Assembly (NCBI RefSeq): GCF_001270065.2
Contig: NZ_LFYT02000015.1
Span: 1-64,000, forward strand
Source: Limnohabitans planktonicus II-D5
GTDB taxonomy: Bacteria > Pseudomonadota > Gammaproteobacteria > Burkholderiales > Burkholderiaceae_C
DNA length: 64,000 bases
Direction of reading: 5' to 3'
The notes beneath the pieces are model-generated. The model was given only the letters and a program-made list of their open reading frames with translations, was not told where the DNA came from and did no database searches. Below, piece after piece: positions 8,864-19,273 of this stretch (positions are counted from its first letter, which is position 1; each line of letters opens with the position of its first letter). Both the position numbers and the translations under genes were made by a program.

Positions 8864-10581
8864 GGCTTGATTTTCAAGCGTTTGAGGGTTTCTTGCAGTG
8901 TTTCATTGTCTGCCTTGAGTTGCAGGCCTTCACGCCAGATGGCTGTTGCTTCCTGAGTTTGCCCGATGGTCCAAAGAACTTCACCCAAGTGAGCGGCAAT
9001 TTCGGCATCGGGGCGGATTTTGTAGGCAGCGCGCAAAATTTGAAGGGCCTGCAGGTGTTCGCCCTGGCGGAATGCAACCCAGCCCAAGCTGTCTTGGATG
9101 AAGGGATCTTGGGGCGAAAGCTCGACCGCTTTGTTGATGAGTTGGCGTGCTTCATCGAGACGAAGATTACGGTCTGCCAAGGAATATCCCAATGCATTGA
9201 AAGCATGCGGCTCTTTGGGATTGCTTAGCATCAGTTGACGCAGGAGTGTTTCCATCTCCTCGTACTTTTTGAGTTTTTCGCAAATCAGTGCCAATTCAAT
9301 TTGCAGTTCTGCGTTGTTGGGTGAGGTGGTCAACGCATTTTTCACCAGCAAATAAGCCTCAGGGGCCAGGCCGTTTTCGCGCAACCAGAGGGATTGAGCC
9401 AAATTCTTTTTGAGGGCTTGTTCTGCTGTATTGGTTTTGACTTGTGCCAAAGTCATGCGGGCTTGCTCAAGTTGCCCTTGTTGGGTCAATAAGTCGGCTT
9501 GACGGCTGGCAAGTTTCAGGGGGTCCGCATTTGCCGGCATTTGAGTGAGCCAAAACTTGGCTTTTTCGATTTGTCCTTGGCGCTGCGCCATTTTTGACAG
9601 CGCAACCAGTGCCTCAACGCGCCCCACCAGTTGCTCGGTATCTTTGCTTTGGGCGGTCAACTGAATATAAGTTTCCAGACTTTTTGTGGCATCCAAGGAG
9701 CGGTTGTTTTCAAACAACAGTAATCCGTGAACCAGCCAACCATCTGCAAAGTCTGGGAATTTGTTGTTGAGCAATGACAATTGCGCCAGAGCATCAGGAA
9801 TAAGTTGCAAGCCAATCAAGGACCGCACATAGCCCAGACGCAATGGCGCAGAGGCTTCCTTTTTCATGGCTGCATCCAACATCGGTTTGAGTGTGCTGCT
9901 GGCGTTGCTGATCAGGCTGAGTGATAAAACCAGAGGACCTTGGGCTTGTGGGTCTGCGCCGTGGCCCTTGACGGCGGCTTCCACCGCCTGGGGGATTTGC
10001 CCGGCATCACGCCGCATGCGGCCAATCGTGGTCCAGGCGCTGGCCGTGGTTTGCGGTTGTGTCAGGGCTTTTTGCAGCGCTTTTTCGACCACCGTTGCCG
10101 CCAGGATCTTGTCCTGAACACGACCAAAAACGCCTGGAACGGAGATGATGGCAGCAGTTTGCTCAGACAGTGGCAGCTCGTTGAGGGAGGACGTCAAGGC
10201 ATGGCCTGCTTCTTCGATGCGATTGAGCGCCAGAAGAATCTGCAGAATGTAGCGATTGGGCTCAAGGGCTTGGGGCAGTTCTTTTTTCCAGGTTTGGGCC
10301 GCTTGCAGTGCGGCCTCGCCGGAGCGCGCCTGCAGGGCAATGTCAACGGCGCGCTGGAACAAGGCTGGATCGCGCGTTTTGCGTGCCGCATCGAGCATGA
10401 TGGAAAAACCGCTGCCAGCAGAGCCTTCCCGCACGTTCAATTCGCCCAGCAAGATCTGATAAAAAAGCACGGCATCCAGCGCAGACGGTTTTTTGGGTGT
10501 ATCTGCTGAGGAGGTTGCAGATTGGGCCCATGCACCGGCGAAGCAAGAGGACAAGACGGCGAGTCGAAACCAGAATTTCAT
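8860..10581 (-). CDS. Exported TPR-repeat protein
   Basis: A 573-residue protein: signal peptide (about 1-19, ending AWA) and then almost entirely helical repeats. TPR-like units are clearest at the C-terminus, for example EPHAFNALGYSLADRNLRLDEA and DPFIQDSLGWVAFRQGEHLQAL, and weaker between residues 100 and 400. Such large periplasmic TPR proteins precede lolB-ispE in many betaproteobacteria and are thought to be assembly or scaffold factors; the partner is unknown. The start is uncertain among ATGs at 10593, 10590 and 10581; 10581 gives the cleanest signal peptide. It is divergent from mutM. Confidence 0.85.
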   Translation of the reverse strand: MKFWFRLAVLSSCFAGAWAQSATSSADTPKKPSALDAVLFYQILLGELNVREGSAGSGFSIMLDAARKTRDPALFQRAVDIALQARSGEAALQAAQTWKKELPQALEPNRYILQILLALNRIEEAGHALTSSLNELPLSEQTAAIISVPGVFGRVQDKILAATVVEKALQKALTQPQTTASAWTTIGRMRRDAGQIPQAVEAAVKGHGADPQAQGPLVLSLSLISNASSTLKPMLDAAMKKEASAPLRLGYVRSLIGLQLIPDALAQLSLLNNKFPDFADGWLVHGLLLFENNRSLDATKSLETYIQLTAQSKDTEQLVGRVEALVALSKMAQRQGQIEKAKFWLTQMPANADPLKLASRQADLLTQQGQLEQARMTLAQVKTNTAEQALKKNLAQSLWLRENGLAPEAYLLVKNALTTSPNNAELQIELALICEKLKKYEEMETLLRQLMLSNPKEPHAFNALGYSLADRNLRLDEARQLINKAVELSPQDPFIQDSLGWVAFRQGEHLQALQILRAAYKIRPDAEIAAHLGEVLWTIGQTQEATAIWREGLQLKADNETLQETLKRLKIKP

Positions 10582-10655
10582 GCAGGTCATCATAATCGAG
10601 CCCATCTTTTGACAAGCGCATCAGAGGGCGATGACCCCCTCCTGGTCTGGAAAAC

Positions 10656-11471
10656 ATGCCCGAGCTCCCCGAAGTTGAAGTCACGCGTCGCAGTTTTGCC
10701 GACAAAATTGTCTCGGCCACGATCATGGAGGTACGCATGGGCAAGCCTTTGCGCTGGCCCCTGGGCGCGTCTGCCCATAGCCTGGTCGGGCGGCAAGTGG
10801 TGGCGGTCAGGCGGCGGGGCAAATATTTGTTGCTTGACCTGGATGAAGGCTTGCTGCTGCTCCATCTGGGCATGTCGGGCAGTCTGAATTTTGCGCCGAG
10901 CCAAGTTCCTCCAGGGCCGCACGATCACATGGATCTGGTGACCAATCACGGGGTGTTGCGCTTGCATGATCCGCGACGCTTTGGCGCTGTGGTCTGGGCC
11001 CCTTCAGAGGCATCCCCCCAGGCCCAAAAGTTACTGGGGCACCTGGGCGTGGAGCCGCTTGACGGGCAGTTTGATCTGGCCGTTTTTGCCAAGGCGCTGA
11101 AAAAACGTCAAGCGGCCATCAAACAGGTGCTGTTGGCCGGGCATGATGTGGTGGGCGTTGGCAACATTTATGCGTCCGAATCCTTGTTCATGGCGGGCAT
11201 ACGTCCGACCACCCGGGCTTCCCGTTTGAGTGGGCCCAGGGTGGCCAAACTGCATGCAGCCATTGTCCAGGTCCTGTCGCGTGCCGTGCAGCAAGGCGGC
11301 AGCTCGCTCAAGGATTTTGTGAATGCCGAAGGCCGCACAGGCTATTTTCAACTGGAGGCGGCGGTTTATGGCCGTGCAGGTGCGCCTTGTCGCGTGTGTG
11401 CAACGCCGATCCGTTCTTTGCTGCAAGGTCAGCGCACCACTTTTTATTGCCCCACATGCCAGAAACCGTGA
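10656..11471 (+). CDS. mutM: Formamidopyrimidine-DNA glycosylase
   Basis: A 271-residue Fpg/MutM that excises 8-oxoguanine and nicks abasic sites. It begins MPELPEVE, so the catalytic N-terminal Pro and Glu are intact. The helix-two-turn-helix region and the NIYASESLF segment are present. The C-terminal zinc finger has CRVC and CPTC pairs. It is translationally coupled to mutY (16-bp overlap), so the two enzymes of the 8-oxoguanine repair pathway are made together. It is divergent from the TPR gene with a 74-bp intergenic gap. Confidence 0.97.
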   Translation: MPELPEVEVTRRSFADKIVSATIMEVRMGKPLRWPLGASAHSLVGRQVVAVRRRGKYLLLDLDEGLLLLHLGMSGSLNFAPSQVPPGPHDHMDLVTNHGVLRLHDPRRFGAVVWAPSEASPQAQKLLGHLGVEPLDGQFDLAVFAKALKKRQAAIKQVLLAGHDVVGVGNIYASESLFMAGIRPTTRASRLSGPRVAKLHAAIVQVLSRAVQQGGSSLKDFVNAEGRTGYFQLEAAVYGRAGAPCRVCATPIRSLLQGQRTTFYCPTCQKP

Positions 11472-12499
11472 TCCAGATGCCCGCAGGGTTTGCCACACAA
11501 ATGGTCAACTGGCAGCGCCAGTACGGCAGGCAAAGCCTGCCTTGGCAAAACACCCAAGATCCTTACCGGGTGTGGTTGTCCGAAATCATGCTGCAGCAAA
11601 CGCAAGTCAGCACTGTGCTGGACTATTTCGCCCGGTTTCTCCATAAATTTCCGGATGTGGCGGCGCTGGCTGCCGCCGAACAAGACGAAGTGCTGGCGCT
11701 TTGGAGTGGGCTGGGCTACTACAGCCGGGCGCGCAACATGCACCGCTGCGCGCAAGATGTCATGGCCCGGTTTGGGGGCGTGTTTCCCCGCCATGCGCAA
11801 GACCTGCAAACTTTGCCTGGCATTGGCCGATCCACGGCGGCTGCGATTGCGGCTTTTTGCTTTCAAGAGCGCGTGGCCATTCTGGACGGCAACGTCAAAA
11901 GGGTGTTGAGCCGTGTGCTGGGCTTTGCCGATGACCTGGCTGTGTCCAAAAACGAAAAGCAACTTTGGCAGTTGGCCGAAAAAATGTTGCCCGAACAAGC
12001 CGCAGACATGCCTTCCTACACCCAGTCCTTGATGGATCTGGGCGCCACGCTGTGTTTGCCGCGTAAAACGCAATGCCCAGCATGCCCTGTTCAGCCCATG
12101 TGCAAAGCCTTTGAAAATGGGACACCCTTGGCGTATCCGGTCAAGACCCGCAAGCTCAAGCGCAGCAGCGCCACCTTGTGGCTGCTGTGGGCCGAAAACG
12201 CGCAGGGGCAGGTGTGGTTGCACAAACGGCCTCAAAAAGGCATTTGGGCGGGTTTGTTCTGTTTGCCGGTGTTTGACACTGAAGATCAGTTGCTGGCCGC
12301 TTGGCCACAGGGGCAAAACGTCCGATACCTGGAGCCCTGGAAACATGTGCTGACCCATCGGGATTTGCACCTGCATCCGGTACGGCTGAGTGGCTCAGTG
12401 CATGCCCAACCCGCTGGCGATGGCCAGTGGGTGGATGCCGCCGCTTGGCCAGACCTGGGCTTGCCCGCGCCCATGCGCAGTTTGTTGTCAAGCCTCTGA
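11456..12499 (+). CDS. mutY: Adenine DNA glycosylase MutY
   Basis: A 347-residue A/G-specific adenine glycosylase that removes adenine opposite 8-oxoguanine. Landmarks: [20 protein letters not shown] at the N-terminus with catalytic Glu, the helix-hairpin-helix [15 protein letters not shown], Asp in [12 protein letters not shown], and a 4Fe-4S site C-x6-C-x2-C-x5-C ([17 protein letters not shown] region). The C-terminal NUDIX-like 8-oxoG recognition domain is present. ATG 11456 overlaps the end of mutM; a more upstream in-frame ATG (11387) lies inside mutM and lacks family similarity. Confidence 0.96.
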   Translation: MPETVIQMPAGFATQMVNWQRQYGRQSLPWQNTQDPYRVWLSEIMLQQTQVSTVLDYFARFLHKFPDVAALAAAEQDEVLALWSGLGYYSRARNMHRCAQDVMARFGGVFPRHAQDLQTLPGIGRSTAAAIAAFCFQERVAILDGNVKRVLSRVLGFADDLAVSKNEKQLWQLAEKMLPEQAADMPSYTQSLMDLGATLCLPRKTQCPACPVQPMCKAFENGTPLAYPVKTRKLKRSSATLWLLWAENAQGQVWLHKRPQKGIWAGLFCLPVFDTEDQLLAAWPQGQNVRYLEPWKHVLTHRDLHLHPVRLSGSVHAQPAGDGQWVDAAAWPDLGLPAPMRSLLSSL

Positions 12500-12517
12500 G
12501 CACGCACATGCTCAGAG
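12494..12517. terminator. Shared hairpin at the mutY/rapZ convergent junction
   Basis: A perfect 9-bp stem CTCTGAGCA/TGCTCAGAG with a 6-nt loop spans both stop codons of the convergent mutY and rapZ genes. There is no T-run in either direction. It may act as a weak bidirectional terminator or mRNA 3' end stabiliser. Confidence 0.5.
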
Positions 12518-13375
12518 CGCGTCCAGCTCCCTGTGCCGCTTGAGGGTGAGCCAGCGCGTGCCAAAATTTTTGGCCAACTGCTCCACCATGAACACCGATC
12601 GATGCTGCCCACCCGTGCAGCCAATGGCAACCGTCACGTAGCTGCGGTGATCCCGCTCAATCGCTGGAATCCAGTGCTTTAAAAATCCCTCGAGTTGCAT
12701 TTGCATTTGCACAAACTCTTCAGATTGGCGCAGGTAGTCCTGCACTGGCGCGTCGCGTCCTGTAAGCGGTCTCAGGGTGCTTTCGTAATGCGGGTTGGGC
12801 AACATGCGCACATCAAACACGTAGTCGGCGTCTGTGGGAATCCCGCGCTTGAAGGCAAACGATTCGAACACCAGCGTCAGCTGGGCCAGTGGGGCGCTGA
12901 CCAGCGTCTTGATGTAGGTTTGCAACTGCGCCGAACGCAGCAAGCTGGTGTCGATGACATGCGCACGGTCACGCAAATCGGCCAACAATTGACGTTCAAA
13001 CTCGATGGTTTCAAACAAGGCCTTGTCGTTTTGAGGCTTGTCGCCGCCTGACAAAGGGTGTTTGCGCCGTGTTTCTGAATAGCGCCGTTGCAGAGTGTCT
13101 GAGGTGGCGTCCAAAAACACCGACTTCACGGTCATGCCCATGTTGCGCAACAGGCCCATCTGCTCGGGCATCATGTGCAGCGAATTGGCGCTGCGCACGT
13201 CAATGGCGATGGCCAAGCGCTGCTCATTTTGTTCCTCTTCGAGCTTGACGAAGGGAATCAGCAGCTCGGGGGGCAAATTGTCGACACAGTAATAGCCCGC
13301 ATCTTCGAGCGCATGCAAGGCGACAGATTTGCCAGAGCCGGACATGCCAGTGATCAGGATGATGTCCATGGTCAT
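12512..13375 (-). CDS. rapZ: RNase adapter RapZ
   Basis: A 287-residue nucleotide-binding protein of the RapZ/YvcJ family, which in enterobacteria guides RNase E to the GlmZ sRNA and so controls glucosamine-6-phosphate synthesis. The Walker A motif GMSGSGKS lies at about residues 10-17. The [19 protein letters not shown] and [11 protein letters not shown] segments are family signatures. The start overlaps the recN stop by 4 bp, implying coupling. ATG 13375 and ATG 13369 are both possible starts. Confidence 0.95.
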   Translation of the reverse strand: MTMDIILITGMSGSGKSVALHALEDAGYYCVDNLPPELLIPFVKLEEEQNEQRLAIAIDVRSANSLHMMPEQMGLLRNMGMTVKSVFLDATSDTLQRRYSETRRKHPLSGGDKPQNDKALFETIEFERQLLADLRDRAHVIDTSLLRSAQLQTYIKTLVSAPLAQLTLVFESFAFKRGIPTDADYVFDVRMLPNPHYESTLRPLTGRDAPVQDYLRQSEEFVQMQMQLEGFLKHWIPAIERDHRSYVTVAIGCTGGQHRSVFMVEQLAKNFGTRWLTLKRHRELDAL

Positions 13376-15069
13376 TTTGATGGGGCTTTATTGCTGGTGG
13401 CTGAGGTGATGGCGGCGCTAGCGGGGTGGCCCAGCATTTCCCGGGCATGGGCCAAGGTGGTGGCCGAGAGTTTTTCCCCACCCAGCATGCGGGCGATTTC
13501 GTTCATGCGTTCATCGTTGATCACGCTGCGCACCTGGCTGCTGACCTGGCCCTTGATGGCCGTTTTGCTCACCAGCAGATGGTGGTCTGCACAGGCTGCC
13601 ACCTGCGGCAGGTGGGTCACGGCCAGCACCTGGCGGTGTTGGCCAAGTTGCTGCATCAGACGTCCCACAGTCTCGGCCACGGCACCGCCGACTCCGGCGT
13701 CCACCTCGTCAAAAATCAGTGTCCCGGCTTCGCCCAATTCGCTGGTGGTCACGGCAATGGCCAGCGCAATGCGCGACAACTCGCCGCCCGAGGCAACTTT
13801 GCCCACAGGCCGTGGCGTGCTGCCCTCGTGACCAGCCACCAAAAAACTGACTTCTTCCAGGCCGTGCTGCGCCAGTGCGGCCTGGGTTTGCAGGCTGACT
13901 TCAAAACGCCCGCCCTGCATGCCCAGTTGCTGCATGGCAGCACTGACCGCTTGGGCCAGCGGGGCCGCCGCTTTTTTGCGTTGCTTGGAGACTTGCTGGG
14001 CCATTTGAAGGCAGATTTTGTGCGCAGCCTGTTCAGCCTTTTGCAAGCTGTCCAGGTCCACGGCCGCGTCCAGCCTGGTCAATTCATCGCGCCAGGCTGC
14101 CAGCGTCATGGGCAACTCTTCGGGTGTTTTTTTGTAGCGGCGCGCAAGCGACAACCACAGGCCCATGCGTTCGTCGAGTTGGGCCAGGCCTTGCGGGTCC
14201 AGATCGGCTTTGCGCAAATAACTGTGCAGGCTGTGGGCAACATCTTCGGCCTGTGCTTGTGCCGAAATCAGGACTTCGGCCAGGGCATTGAACTGCGGCT
14301 CGATATGGCCCAGGGATTGCAAGCCCTGAATGGCGCGCGACAATTCAGGCAAGGCACCGCCTTCGTCCTCGCCTTCGAGCCAGAGGGTGGCCTGCTGTGC
14401 GCTATCCATCAGGGTTTGTGCATTGGCCAGGCGGCTGTGTTGGGTGCTCAGATCATCCCATTCGTCGACGGCCGGATTGAGCTTCTCCAGCTCGCCGATT
14501 TGCCAAGCCAGCCGTTCACGTTCATGGGCCAGTGTGCTTTGTGCCGCTTGTGCCTCTGCCAGGGTTTGCTGAGCCTGCCGCCATTTTTGCCAGGCGCTTT
14601 TCAAGGGGCGCGTGTCGATGCCCGCATAGGCGTCCAGCAAGCCCCGCACCGCATCTGGGCGTGTCAGGCTCTGCCAGGCATGCTGGCCGTGGATGTCCAG
14701 CAGGTGCTCACCCAGTTCACGCAGCTGCGTGGCGGTAGCCGGGCTGCCATTTATCCAGGCGCGGCTTTTACCTGAAGCGTCCACGGTGCGGCGCAGCAGC
14801 AAACTCAAGTCAGACTCGAAACCCGCCTCTTGCAGCCAGTTGTGCAGGGTGGGGGAGCTGTCAAATTCGGCGCAAACCTCGCAACGGCTCGCTCCCTCAC
14901 GCACCACGCTGGCTTCAGCACGAGCGCCCAGCGCCAGTTGCAGCGCGTCAATCAGGATCGACTTGCCTGCACCGGTTTCACCGGTGAGTACGCTGAAGCC
15001 GCTGCTCAGATCCAGTTCCAATTCGTGCACGATCACAAAGTCGCGCAAGGTCATGTGCGTCAGTGCCAC
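13372..15069 (-). CDS. recN: DNA repair protein RecN
   Basis: An approximately 565-residue SMC-like ATPase for double-strand-break repair. Walker A is GETGAGKS near the N-terminus; a long helical, coiled-coil middle runs from about 150 to 370. The C-terminal half has [16 protein letters not shown] (ABC signature) and [12 protein letters not shown] (Walker B). GTG 15069 is preferred, since a GGGAG motif lies 9 bp upstream and the predicted N-terminus then matches the usual short lead-in to LRDFVIV. ATG 15087 (overlapping nadK) and ATG 15054 are alternatives. Confidence 0.95.
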   Translation of the reverse strand: MALTHMTLRDFVIVHELELDLSSGFSVLTGETGAGKSILIDALQLALGARAEASVVREGASRCEVCAEFDSSPTLHNWLQEAGFESDLSLLLRRTVDASGKSRAWINGSPATATQLRELGEHLLDIHGQHAWQSLTRPDAVRGLLDAYAGIDTRPLKSAWQKWRQAQQTLAEAQAAQSTLAHERERLAWQIGELEKLNPAVDEWDDLSTQHSRLANAQTLMDSAQQATLWLEGEDEGGALPELSRAIQGLQSLGHIEPQFNALAEVLISAQAQAEDVAHSLHSYLRKADLDPQGLAQLDERMGLWLSLARRYKKTPEELPMTLAAWRDELTRLDAAVDLDSLQKAEQAAHKICLQMAQQVSKQRKKAAAPLAQAVSAAMQQLGMQGGRFEVSLQTQAALAQHGLEEVSFLVAGHEGSTPRPVGKVASGGELSRIALAIAVTTSELGEAGTLIFDEVDAGVGGAVAETVGRLMQQLGQHRQVLAVTHLPQVAACADHHLLVSKTAIKGQVSSQVRSVINDERMNEIARMLGGEKLSATTLAHAREMLGHPASAAITSATSNKAPSK

Positions 15070-15073
15070 GGCT

Positions 15074-15967
15074 TCAGGCTCCCTCATTCCAGTGCATTTT
15101 TTTACGCAAGGTGTCGAAATAGTTCCAGCCTTCGGGGTGCAAAAACCGCACCGTATGTTCAGAGCGTCGCACCTTGATCTGGTCGCCGATCAGCAAGTCG
15201 GCCAGAGATTGCATGTCGAAATTAGCACTGGCATAGCGGCCAGACACGATCTCGATGGTGATTTCAGAGGATTCTGGCAGCACGATGGGCCGGTTGGACA
15301 AAGTGTGCGGGGCAATGGGGGCCATGACCCAGCCTCCGATGGACGGGTGCATCAAAGGGCCACCGGCAGACAGTGAGTAAGCCGTCGAGCCCGTGGGCGT
15401 GGCAATGATCAAGCCGTCTGCGCGCTGGTTGGACACAAATCGCCCGTCCACGCTGATCCTCAGTTCGAGCATGCCCGAGGTGCCGCCCCGGTTGACCACC
15501 ACATCGTTCATGGCCAGCGCACTGAACACGCAGTGCTGGTCGCGCATGACTTGTGCATGCAGCAAGCTGCGGTCTTCCGTCTGGTAGCGGCCTTGCAGCA
15601 TGGGTTGCAACACGTCCTGGTAAGACTGAATCGGAATGTCGGTGATGAAGCCCAGGCGCCCCTGATTGATGCCAATCAGCGGCAGTCTGTAGCGCGCCAT
15701 TTGTCGGCCAATGCCCAGCATGGTGCCGTCCCCTCCAATGACCAAGCCCAAGTCACACTGGCTGCCGATCTCCGGCATGTCCAAGGTGGGGTAAAGGTTC
15801 AGGCCGGTGTGCAGCGCCGTGTCTTTGTCGAGTACCACCTCGCAGCCCTGGCGGATCAAAAACTGGGCGACATCGTCCAAAACCTGGCGCGAACTTTCCA
15901 GGGCACCCCCTGTGACGGTGGCATGGTATTTGCCAAAAAGCGCAACGTGACGGAATTTGGATCTCAT
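15074..15967 (-). CDS. nadK: NAD kinase
   Basis: A 297-residue ATP-NAD kinase making NADP. The core motif [13 protein letters not shown] carries the catalytic [12 protein letters not shown] and the glycine-rich region [16 protein letters not shown] are conserved. The length is typical of betaproteobacterial NadK. It is transcribed ahead of recN and divergent from hrcA, with only about 30 bp between the two starts. This nadK-recN / hrcA arrangement is common in Burkholderiales. Confidence 0.96.
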   Translation of the reverse strand: MRSKFRHVALFGKYHATVTGGALESSRQVLDDVAQFLIRQGCEVVLDKDTALHTGLNLYPTLDMPEIGSQCDLGLVIGGDGTMLGIGRQMARYRLPLIGINQGRLGFITDIPIQSYQDVLQPMLQGRYQTEDRSLLHAQVMRDQHCVFSALAMNDVVVNRGGTSGMLELRISVDGRFVSNQRADGLIIATPTGSTAYSLSAGGPLMHPSIGGWVMAPIAPHTLSNRPIVLPESSEITIEIVSGRYASANFDMQSLADLLIGDQIKVRRSEHTVRFLHPEGWNYFDTLRKKMHWNEGA

Positions 15968-15996
15968 GCTGCAAATTACATCATTAAAATGAGTCG

Positions 15997-17001
15997 ATGC
16001 TCGATGATCGCGCCAAGTTATTGCTCAAAGCCCTGGTGGAACGCTACATTGCGGACGGCCAACCCGTGGGCTCACGCACGCTGTCCAAAGCATCCGGTCT
16101 GGACCTGTCACCCGCGACCATCCGAAACGTCATGGCCGATCTGGAAGAATTGGGCCTGATCGCCAGCCCCCACACCTCGGCAGGGCGCATTCCCACCACC
16201 CGCGGCTACCGCCTGTTTGTGGACACCATGCTCACGGTGCAGCGAGAAGGCTTGCAAGCCCCGGCCTTGACGCCGGACCAGCCTCAAAAAGTCATCGCCA
16301 GCGCGGCCAACCTCTTGTCCAGTTTGTCCCAGTTCGTGGGCGTCGTCATGGCACCCAAACGGGCGTCGGTGTTCCGGCACATTGAATTTCTGCGTTTGTC
16401 CGAGCGGCGCTTTCTGGTCATCATCGTTTCGCCCGAAGGCGATGTGCAAAACCGCATCCTGTTCACTGAAATCGACTACTCCCAAAGCCAGTTGATCGAG
16501 ACCTCCAATTACCTCAACACCCATTACGCGGGCATGGCCATTGAGCAAGTGCGCAGTCGGGTGCAGCAAGAGTTGGTCAGCCTGCAAGGCGAAATCGCCG
16601 CCTTGATGCAGGCAGCGGTTCAAGTCAGCTCGGAGGCCTTGACCGAAGATCACAACGAGGTGGTCATTTCCGGCGAACGCAATTTGCTGTCCGTCAGTGA
16701 CTTTTCCAGTGACATGGGGCATTTGCGTCGTGCCTTTGAGCTGTTTGAACAAAAAACACAGCTCATGCGCCTGCTCGATGTGTCCAGCCAGGCCGAAGGG
16801 GTGCGCATCTACATCGGTGGCGAAAGCCAGATCGTGCCCATGCAAGAGTTGTCCGTCGTCAGCTCGCCCTACGAAGTGGATGGTCAGGTTGTGGGCACCT
16901 TGGGCGTGATAGGCCCCACCCGCATGCCCTATGACCGCATGATCCAGATCGTCAACATCACCTCCCGCTTGGTCAGCAATGCCTTGAGCCAGTCGAAATA
17001 A
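15997..17001 (+). CDS. hrcA: Heat-inducible transcription repressor HrcA
   Basis: A 334-residue HrcA, the repressor that binds CIRCE operators of groESL and other heat-shock genes. The N-terminal winged helix contains [16 protein letters not shown] and [16 protein letters not shown], followed by [16 protein letters not shown]. The C-terminal inducer-like domain carries [13 protein letters not shown] and [11 protein letters not shown]. No CIRCE inverted repeat is visible in the short gap between nadK and hrcA, so autoregulation by CIRCE is not supported here. Confidence 0.96.
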   Translation: MLDDRAKLLLKALVERYIADGQPVGSRTLSKASGLDLSPATIRNVMADLEELGLIASPHTSAGRIPTTRGYRLFVDTMLTVQREGLQAPALTPDQPQKVIASAANLLSSLSQFVGVVMAPKRASVFRHIEFLRLSERRFLVIIVSPEGDVQNRILFTEIDYSQSQLIETSNYLNTHYAGMAIEQVRSRVQQELVSLQGEIAALMQAAVQVSSEALTEDHNEVVISGERNLLSVSDFSSDMGHLRRAFELFEQKTQLMRLLDVSSQAEGVRIYIGGESQIVPMQELSVVSSPYEVDGQVVGTLGVIGPTRMPYDRMIQIVNITSRLVSNALSQSK

Positions 17002-17036
17002 GCGCTTGCCAGCCACTACAATCACAGGCTTAGGTG

Positions 17037-17113
17037 GGGGCGTTAGCTCAGTTGGTTAGAGCAGAGGACTCATAATCCTTTGGTCCACGGTTCAAGTCCG
17101 TGACGCCCTACCA
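17037..17113 (+). tRNA. tRNA with CAU anticodon (elongator Met or Ile2)
   Basis: Acceptor GGGGCGT/ACGCCCT pairs with a G-U at the first position. The D-arm is GCTC/GAGC, the anticodon stem GAGGA/TCCTT encloses loop CTCATAA (anticodon CAT), and the T-arm is CACGG/CCGTG. Discriminator A and CCA are encoded. It is not an initiator by its arm pattern. Whether it is tRNA-Met or the lysidine-modified tRNA-Ile2 cannot be settled by eye; the TTTGGTC variable region resembles Ile2. Confidence 0.9.
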
Positions 17114-17127
17114 TTCAAATCCTTTGA

Positions 17128-17161
17128 GTCACTTTGTACAACGCGACAAGGTGACTTTTTT
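17128..17161 (+). terminator. Rho-independent terminator after tRNA-CAU
   Basis: A 10-bp stem GTCACTTTGT/ACAAGGTGAC (one G-U) followed by six T, 15 bp beyond the tRNA 3' end. Confidence 0.85.
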
Positions 17162-17490
17162 ATTGTGTCCCACTGAAACACCTGTCCCAAATTCGGGGGT
17201 GGCACTTCAGGCGGGCAGAACAGAAAGCTCTAAAGACTGCTGCATTCAAACGCAACCTTTGAACTGCTGCGCAACAGCACTCGCATACACACCCACTCAG
17301 CATGCAGATGGATACCTGTCCGGCAATGATTGAGCGGCTCTTCAGCAAGTTGACTGCAATGAGGCAGGTTGACAAGTTGGTTTGATGTTGGGGTGAATTT
17401 CGTCTGAGTTGTAAGGGTAGATTTATTGCTAAAAATTTTTTATAGCTTTAAAATTCGTATTCTTCCATTTTTAACTACGAAAGACTCAAA
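17162..17490. other. Gene-free AT-rich leader
   Basis: I see no convincing coding sequence between the tRNA terminator and the lipoprotein start. Composition falls sharply in GC toward the end (around 17400-17480), marking the left edge of an AT-rich segment. Confidence 0.5.
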
Positions 17491-17916
17491 ATGAATAAAT
17501 CACTGATGGTTGCTATGGCTGCACTTTGCGCCTTTGCTTCAGGTTGTTCAACGCTTACGGGTGAAGGGACAGGTCAAAATCTTTCAATTATGACCTATAC
17601 GACTGACAATAAAGACCTGACGGGCGCACAGTGTGAGCTGAAAAATGACGAGGGTACTTGGACTGCCGTGACACCTGCTACCGTGATGGTTCGTCGCTCA
17701 AACAAAGATTTGATGGTTAAATGTACGAAGTCTGGTTTGTCAGACGCTCGCGCTAATGTCGTATCAAAAACTAAAGGCAATATGTTTGGTAATATTATTT
17801 TTGGTGGCGGGATAGGTGCAATTATTGATCATAATAATGGAAGTGCTTATGAATATCCTTCGGTTTTGAAGCTCATTATGGGTCAAGATTCAAATATTAA
17901 AGAAGGCTCTCAGTAA
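17491..17916 (+). CDS. Small lipoprotein with glycine-zipper segment
   Basis: A 141-residue putative lipoprotein: signal peptide with lipobox ASGC (Cys19), two later Cys (in GAQCEL and VKCTKS) spaced as in a disulfide-stabilised beta domain, and a glycine-rich stretch GNIIFGGGIGAIIDHNNG (about 97-114) followed by a YEYP motif. Similar lipoproteins with G-zipper plus Asp-x2-Gly-x-Tyr-x-Tyr-Pro endings are known in many proteobacteria, but their role is unclear. A GAAAG motif precedes the ATG. The gene is clearly more AT-rich than its surroundings, suggesting horizontal acquisition. Confidence 0.75.
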   Translation: MNKSLMVAMAALCAFASGCSTLTGEGTGQNLSIMTYTTDNKDLTGAQCELKNDEGTWTAVTPATVMVRRSNKDLMVKCTKSGLSDARANVVSKTKGNMFGNIIFGGGIGAIIDHNNGSAYEYPSVLKLIMGQDSNIKEGSQ

Positions 17917-17933
17917 TTTTTATGAATTGAAGT

Positions 17934-17955
17934 GCCTGAGCATTTTTGCTCAGGC
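17934..17955. terminator. Perfect hairpin between two AT-rich genes
   Basis: A 9-bp stem GCCTGAGCA/TGCTCAGGC with a TTTT loop, 18 bp after the lipoprotein stop and 12 bp before the next ATG. There is no T-run after the stem, so it may stabilise the upstream mRNA or shape translation of the next gene rather than terminate. Confidence 0.45.
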
Positions 17956-17966
17956 AATTATTAAGT

Positions 17967-18407
17967 ATGATCAAAAATAAATATTTAAAACTTTATCCAG
18001 TTGCTTTAATTTTTTGTGTAGTATTTATATTTTATTTTTTTGGCAAAAAAGAAGAGTCAAGTAAAGAAGTCTATATTGGTCTTAGAGATTATATTCTTGA
18101 GGGGTTTTTGGTTGAATTGCCTGAGATAAACAAAAAATTACCCCATAAAATTGATAAAGAAACAACATTAATTTCAATAAAATACGAAAATAATAAAATT
18201 TTGAGTGTTTATGAACTGGCTTCGCAAGGAGTAAATCGAGAATTTTTAGAGAAAATTGAGCCAGCTATCAAGAAGCAAGAGTGCGATGATGATATGAAAA
18301 AAAAGTTTTTGGATGTTGATATTGATTTTCTGAATAGATACCAAAATTCAATGGGTGGTGTGATATATGAAATTTTGGTGAATTCATCCATTTGTTCGAA
18401 AATCTAA
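17967..18407 (+). CDS. AT-rich hypothetical protein with one membrane anchor
   Basis: A 146-residue protein I do not recognise. It has an N-terminal hydrophobic segment (about residues 9-26), then a charged, Lys/Glu/Ile-rich domain with two cysteines, one in KKQECDDD and one near the C-terminus (NSSICSKI). Topology suggests an anchored periplasmic domain. Codon use is strongly AT-biased, unlike nearly all other genes here, which points to transfer from a low-GC donor together with the preceding lipoprotein. ATG 17967 begins right before the membrane segment; a more distant in-frame start at 17946 lies within the upstream hairpin. Confidence 0.6.
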   Translation: MIKNKYLKLYPVALIFCVVFIFYFFGKKEESSKEVYIGLRDYILEGFLVELPEINKKLPHKIDKETTLISIKYENNKILSVYELASQGVNREFLEKIEPAIKKQECDDDMKKKFLDVDIDFLNRYQNSMGGVIYEILVNSSICSKI

Positions 18408-18420
18408 TATATTTTATTAA

Positions 18421-18609
18421 TTATTTTGTTCGAAAGTCCGCATATCGGTAGGTTTTTGTCTGTAAGTGCGATATGAGTTCAAACTTTGCTTGAAGGCCGA
18501 TTTTGCCGGAGCCAAGCAGTCGTTTGGAACGTTTCATCACTTCACGCAAAGAGCTGTTAAGAGTCGCAATCTCAACTGTCAGTTCTTTATCGATTAATAC
18601 GACATTCAT
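18421..18609 (-). CDS. Possible 62-residue ORF, doubtful
   Basis: A short minus-strand ORF coding a Leu/Lys/Arg-rich helical peptide (MNVVLIDKELTVEIATLNSS at the start). I do not recognise it, and there is no clear ribosome-binding site. It is convergent with the AT-rich gene at 17967. It may be a real small gene, a remnant or chance. Confidence 0.2.
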   Translation of the reverse strand: MNVVLIDKELTVEIATLNSSLREVMKRSKRLLGSGKIGLQAKFELISHLQTKTYRYADFRTK

Positions 18610-19273
18610 ATCAGTTGCAACCTTGCTTGAAATGGCAGTAGGGGTCCGTCTCTGGCAGCGTTCATCTCAAGCAAAACGTTCTTGTCTTTCTGTCCCCTGT
18701 CCAGCCGTGATGTGTGGTTGGTTGTGAGAATAACAATATGTTGCTTGTTGTTCATAACGTTTTTTTAAACTGTGCTCCCGAGTTCGACACGAAACGCGCT
18801 AAGTGCTTGATTTCATTAGAAACCGCTTAAAATTTTCCACGACAACAGGCTCAATTGGGCATAAGGCAGGCCCGATTGCGGCACCAAATTCCGATTTTTC
18901 ACTTTTTTTGCCGCCGGCTTCAAAAAATCAGTCACACCTTGCCATTTAATTCAAGCACTTAGCCCACTTTTTTTCCCAAGTGGGTTTGTTTATTTGTGCC
19001 TTATGGGCACAGGGCAGGCATCAAGGCGGGGTGCAAAAGAAATGCCCGCACTTCCATCGAGTTTTTGGGGGTTTGTTCAAGCTCATTTTTTCGTCTCGGT
19101 CTGTCGCAATACGCGCACCATCGGCGACAGGTGATGGCGTTCAAGGACTTTGAATGGCCGAATTGAACTATGGGGTCATGTTTTGTGTTCACGCTGAACT
19201 TGCGGGCCCTCTGTCAAAATGTTCATTCCTTTTGAGCTTTCGGGCTTGTTCCCTCTTGGTGAAGGTGAAATTG
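18610..19273. other. Non-coding gap before Bug gene, with one hairpin
   Basis: No convincing gene is present in this stretch of about 660 bp. A 7-bp stem CCCACTT/AAGTGGG around 18963-18984 followed by TTTG could be a weak terminator for plus-strand transcription. The sequence looks like decayed or intergenic DNA at the right flank of the AT-rich segment. Confidence 0.4.

Noticed and set aside
15968..15996. CIRCE operator upstream of hrcA
   Set aside because: The short gap lacks the TTAGCACTC-N9-GAGTGCTAA inverted repeat.
17037..19273. Integrated element with att sites at the CAU tRNA
   Set aside because: No integrase and no copy of the tRNA 3' end were found downstream; only the composition change supports transfer.
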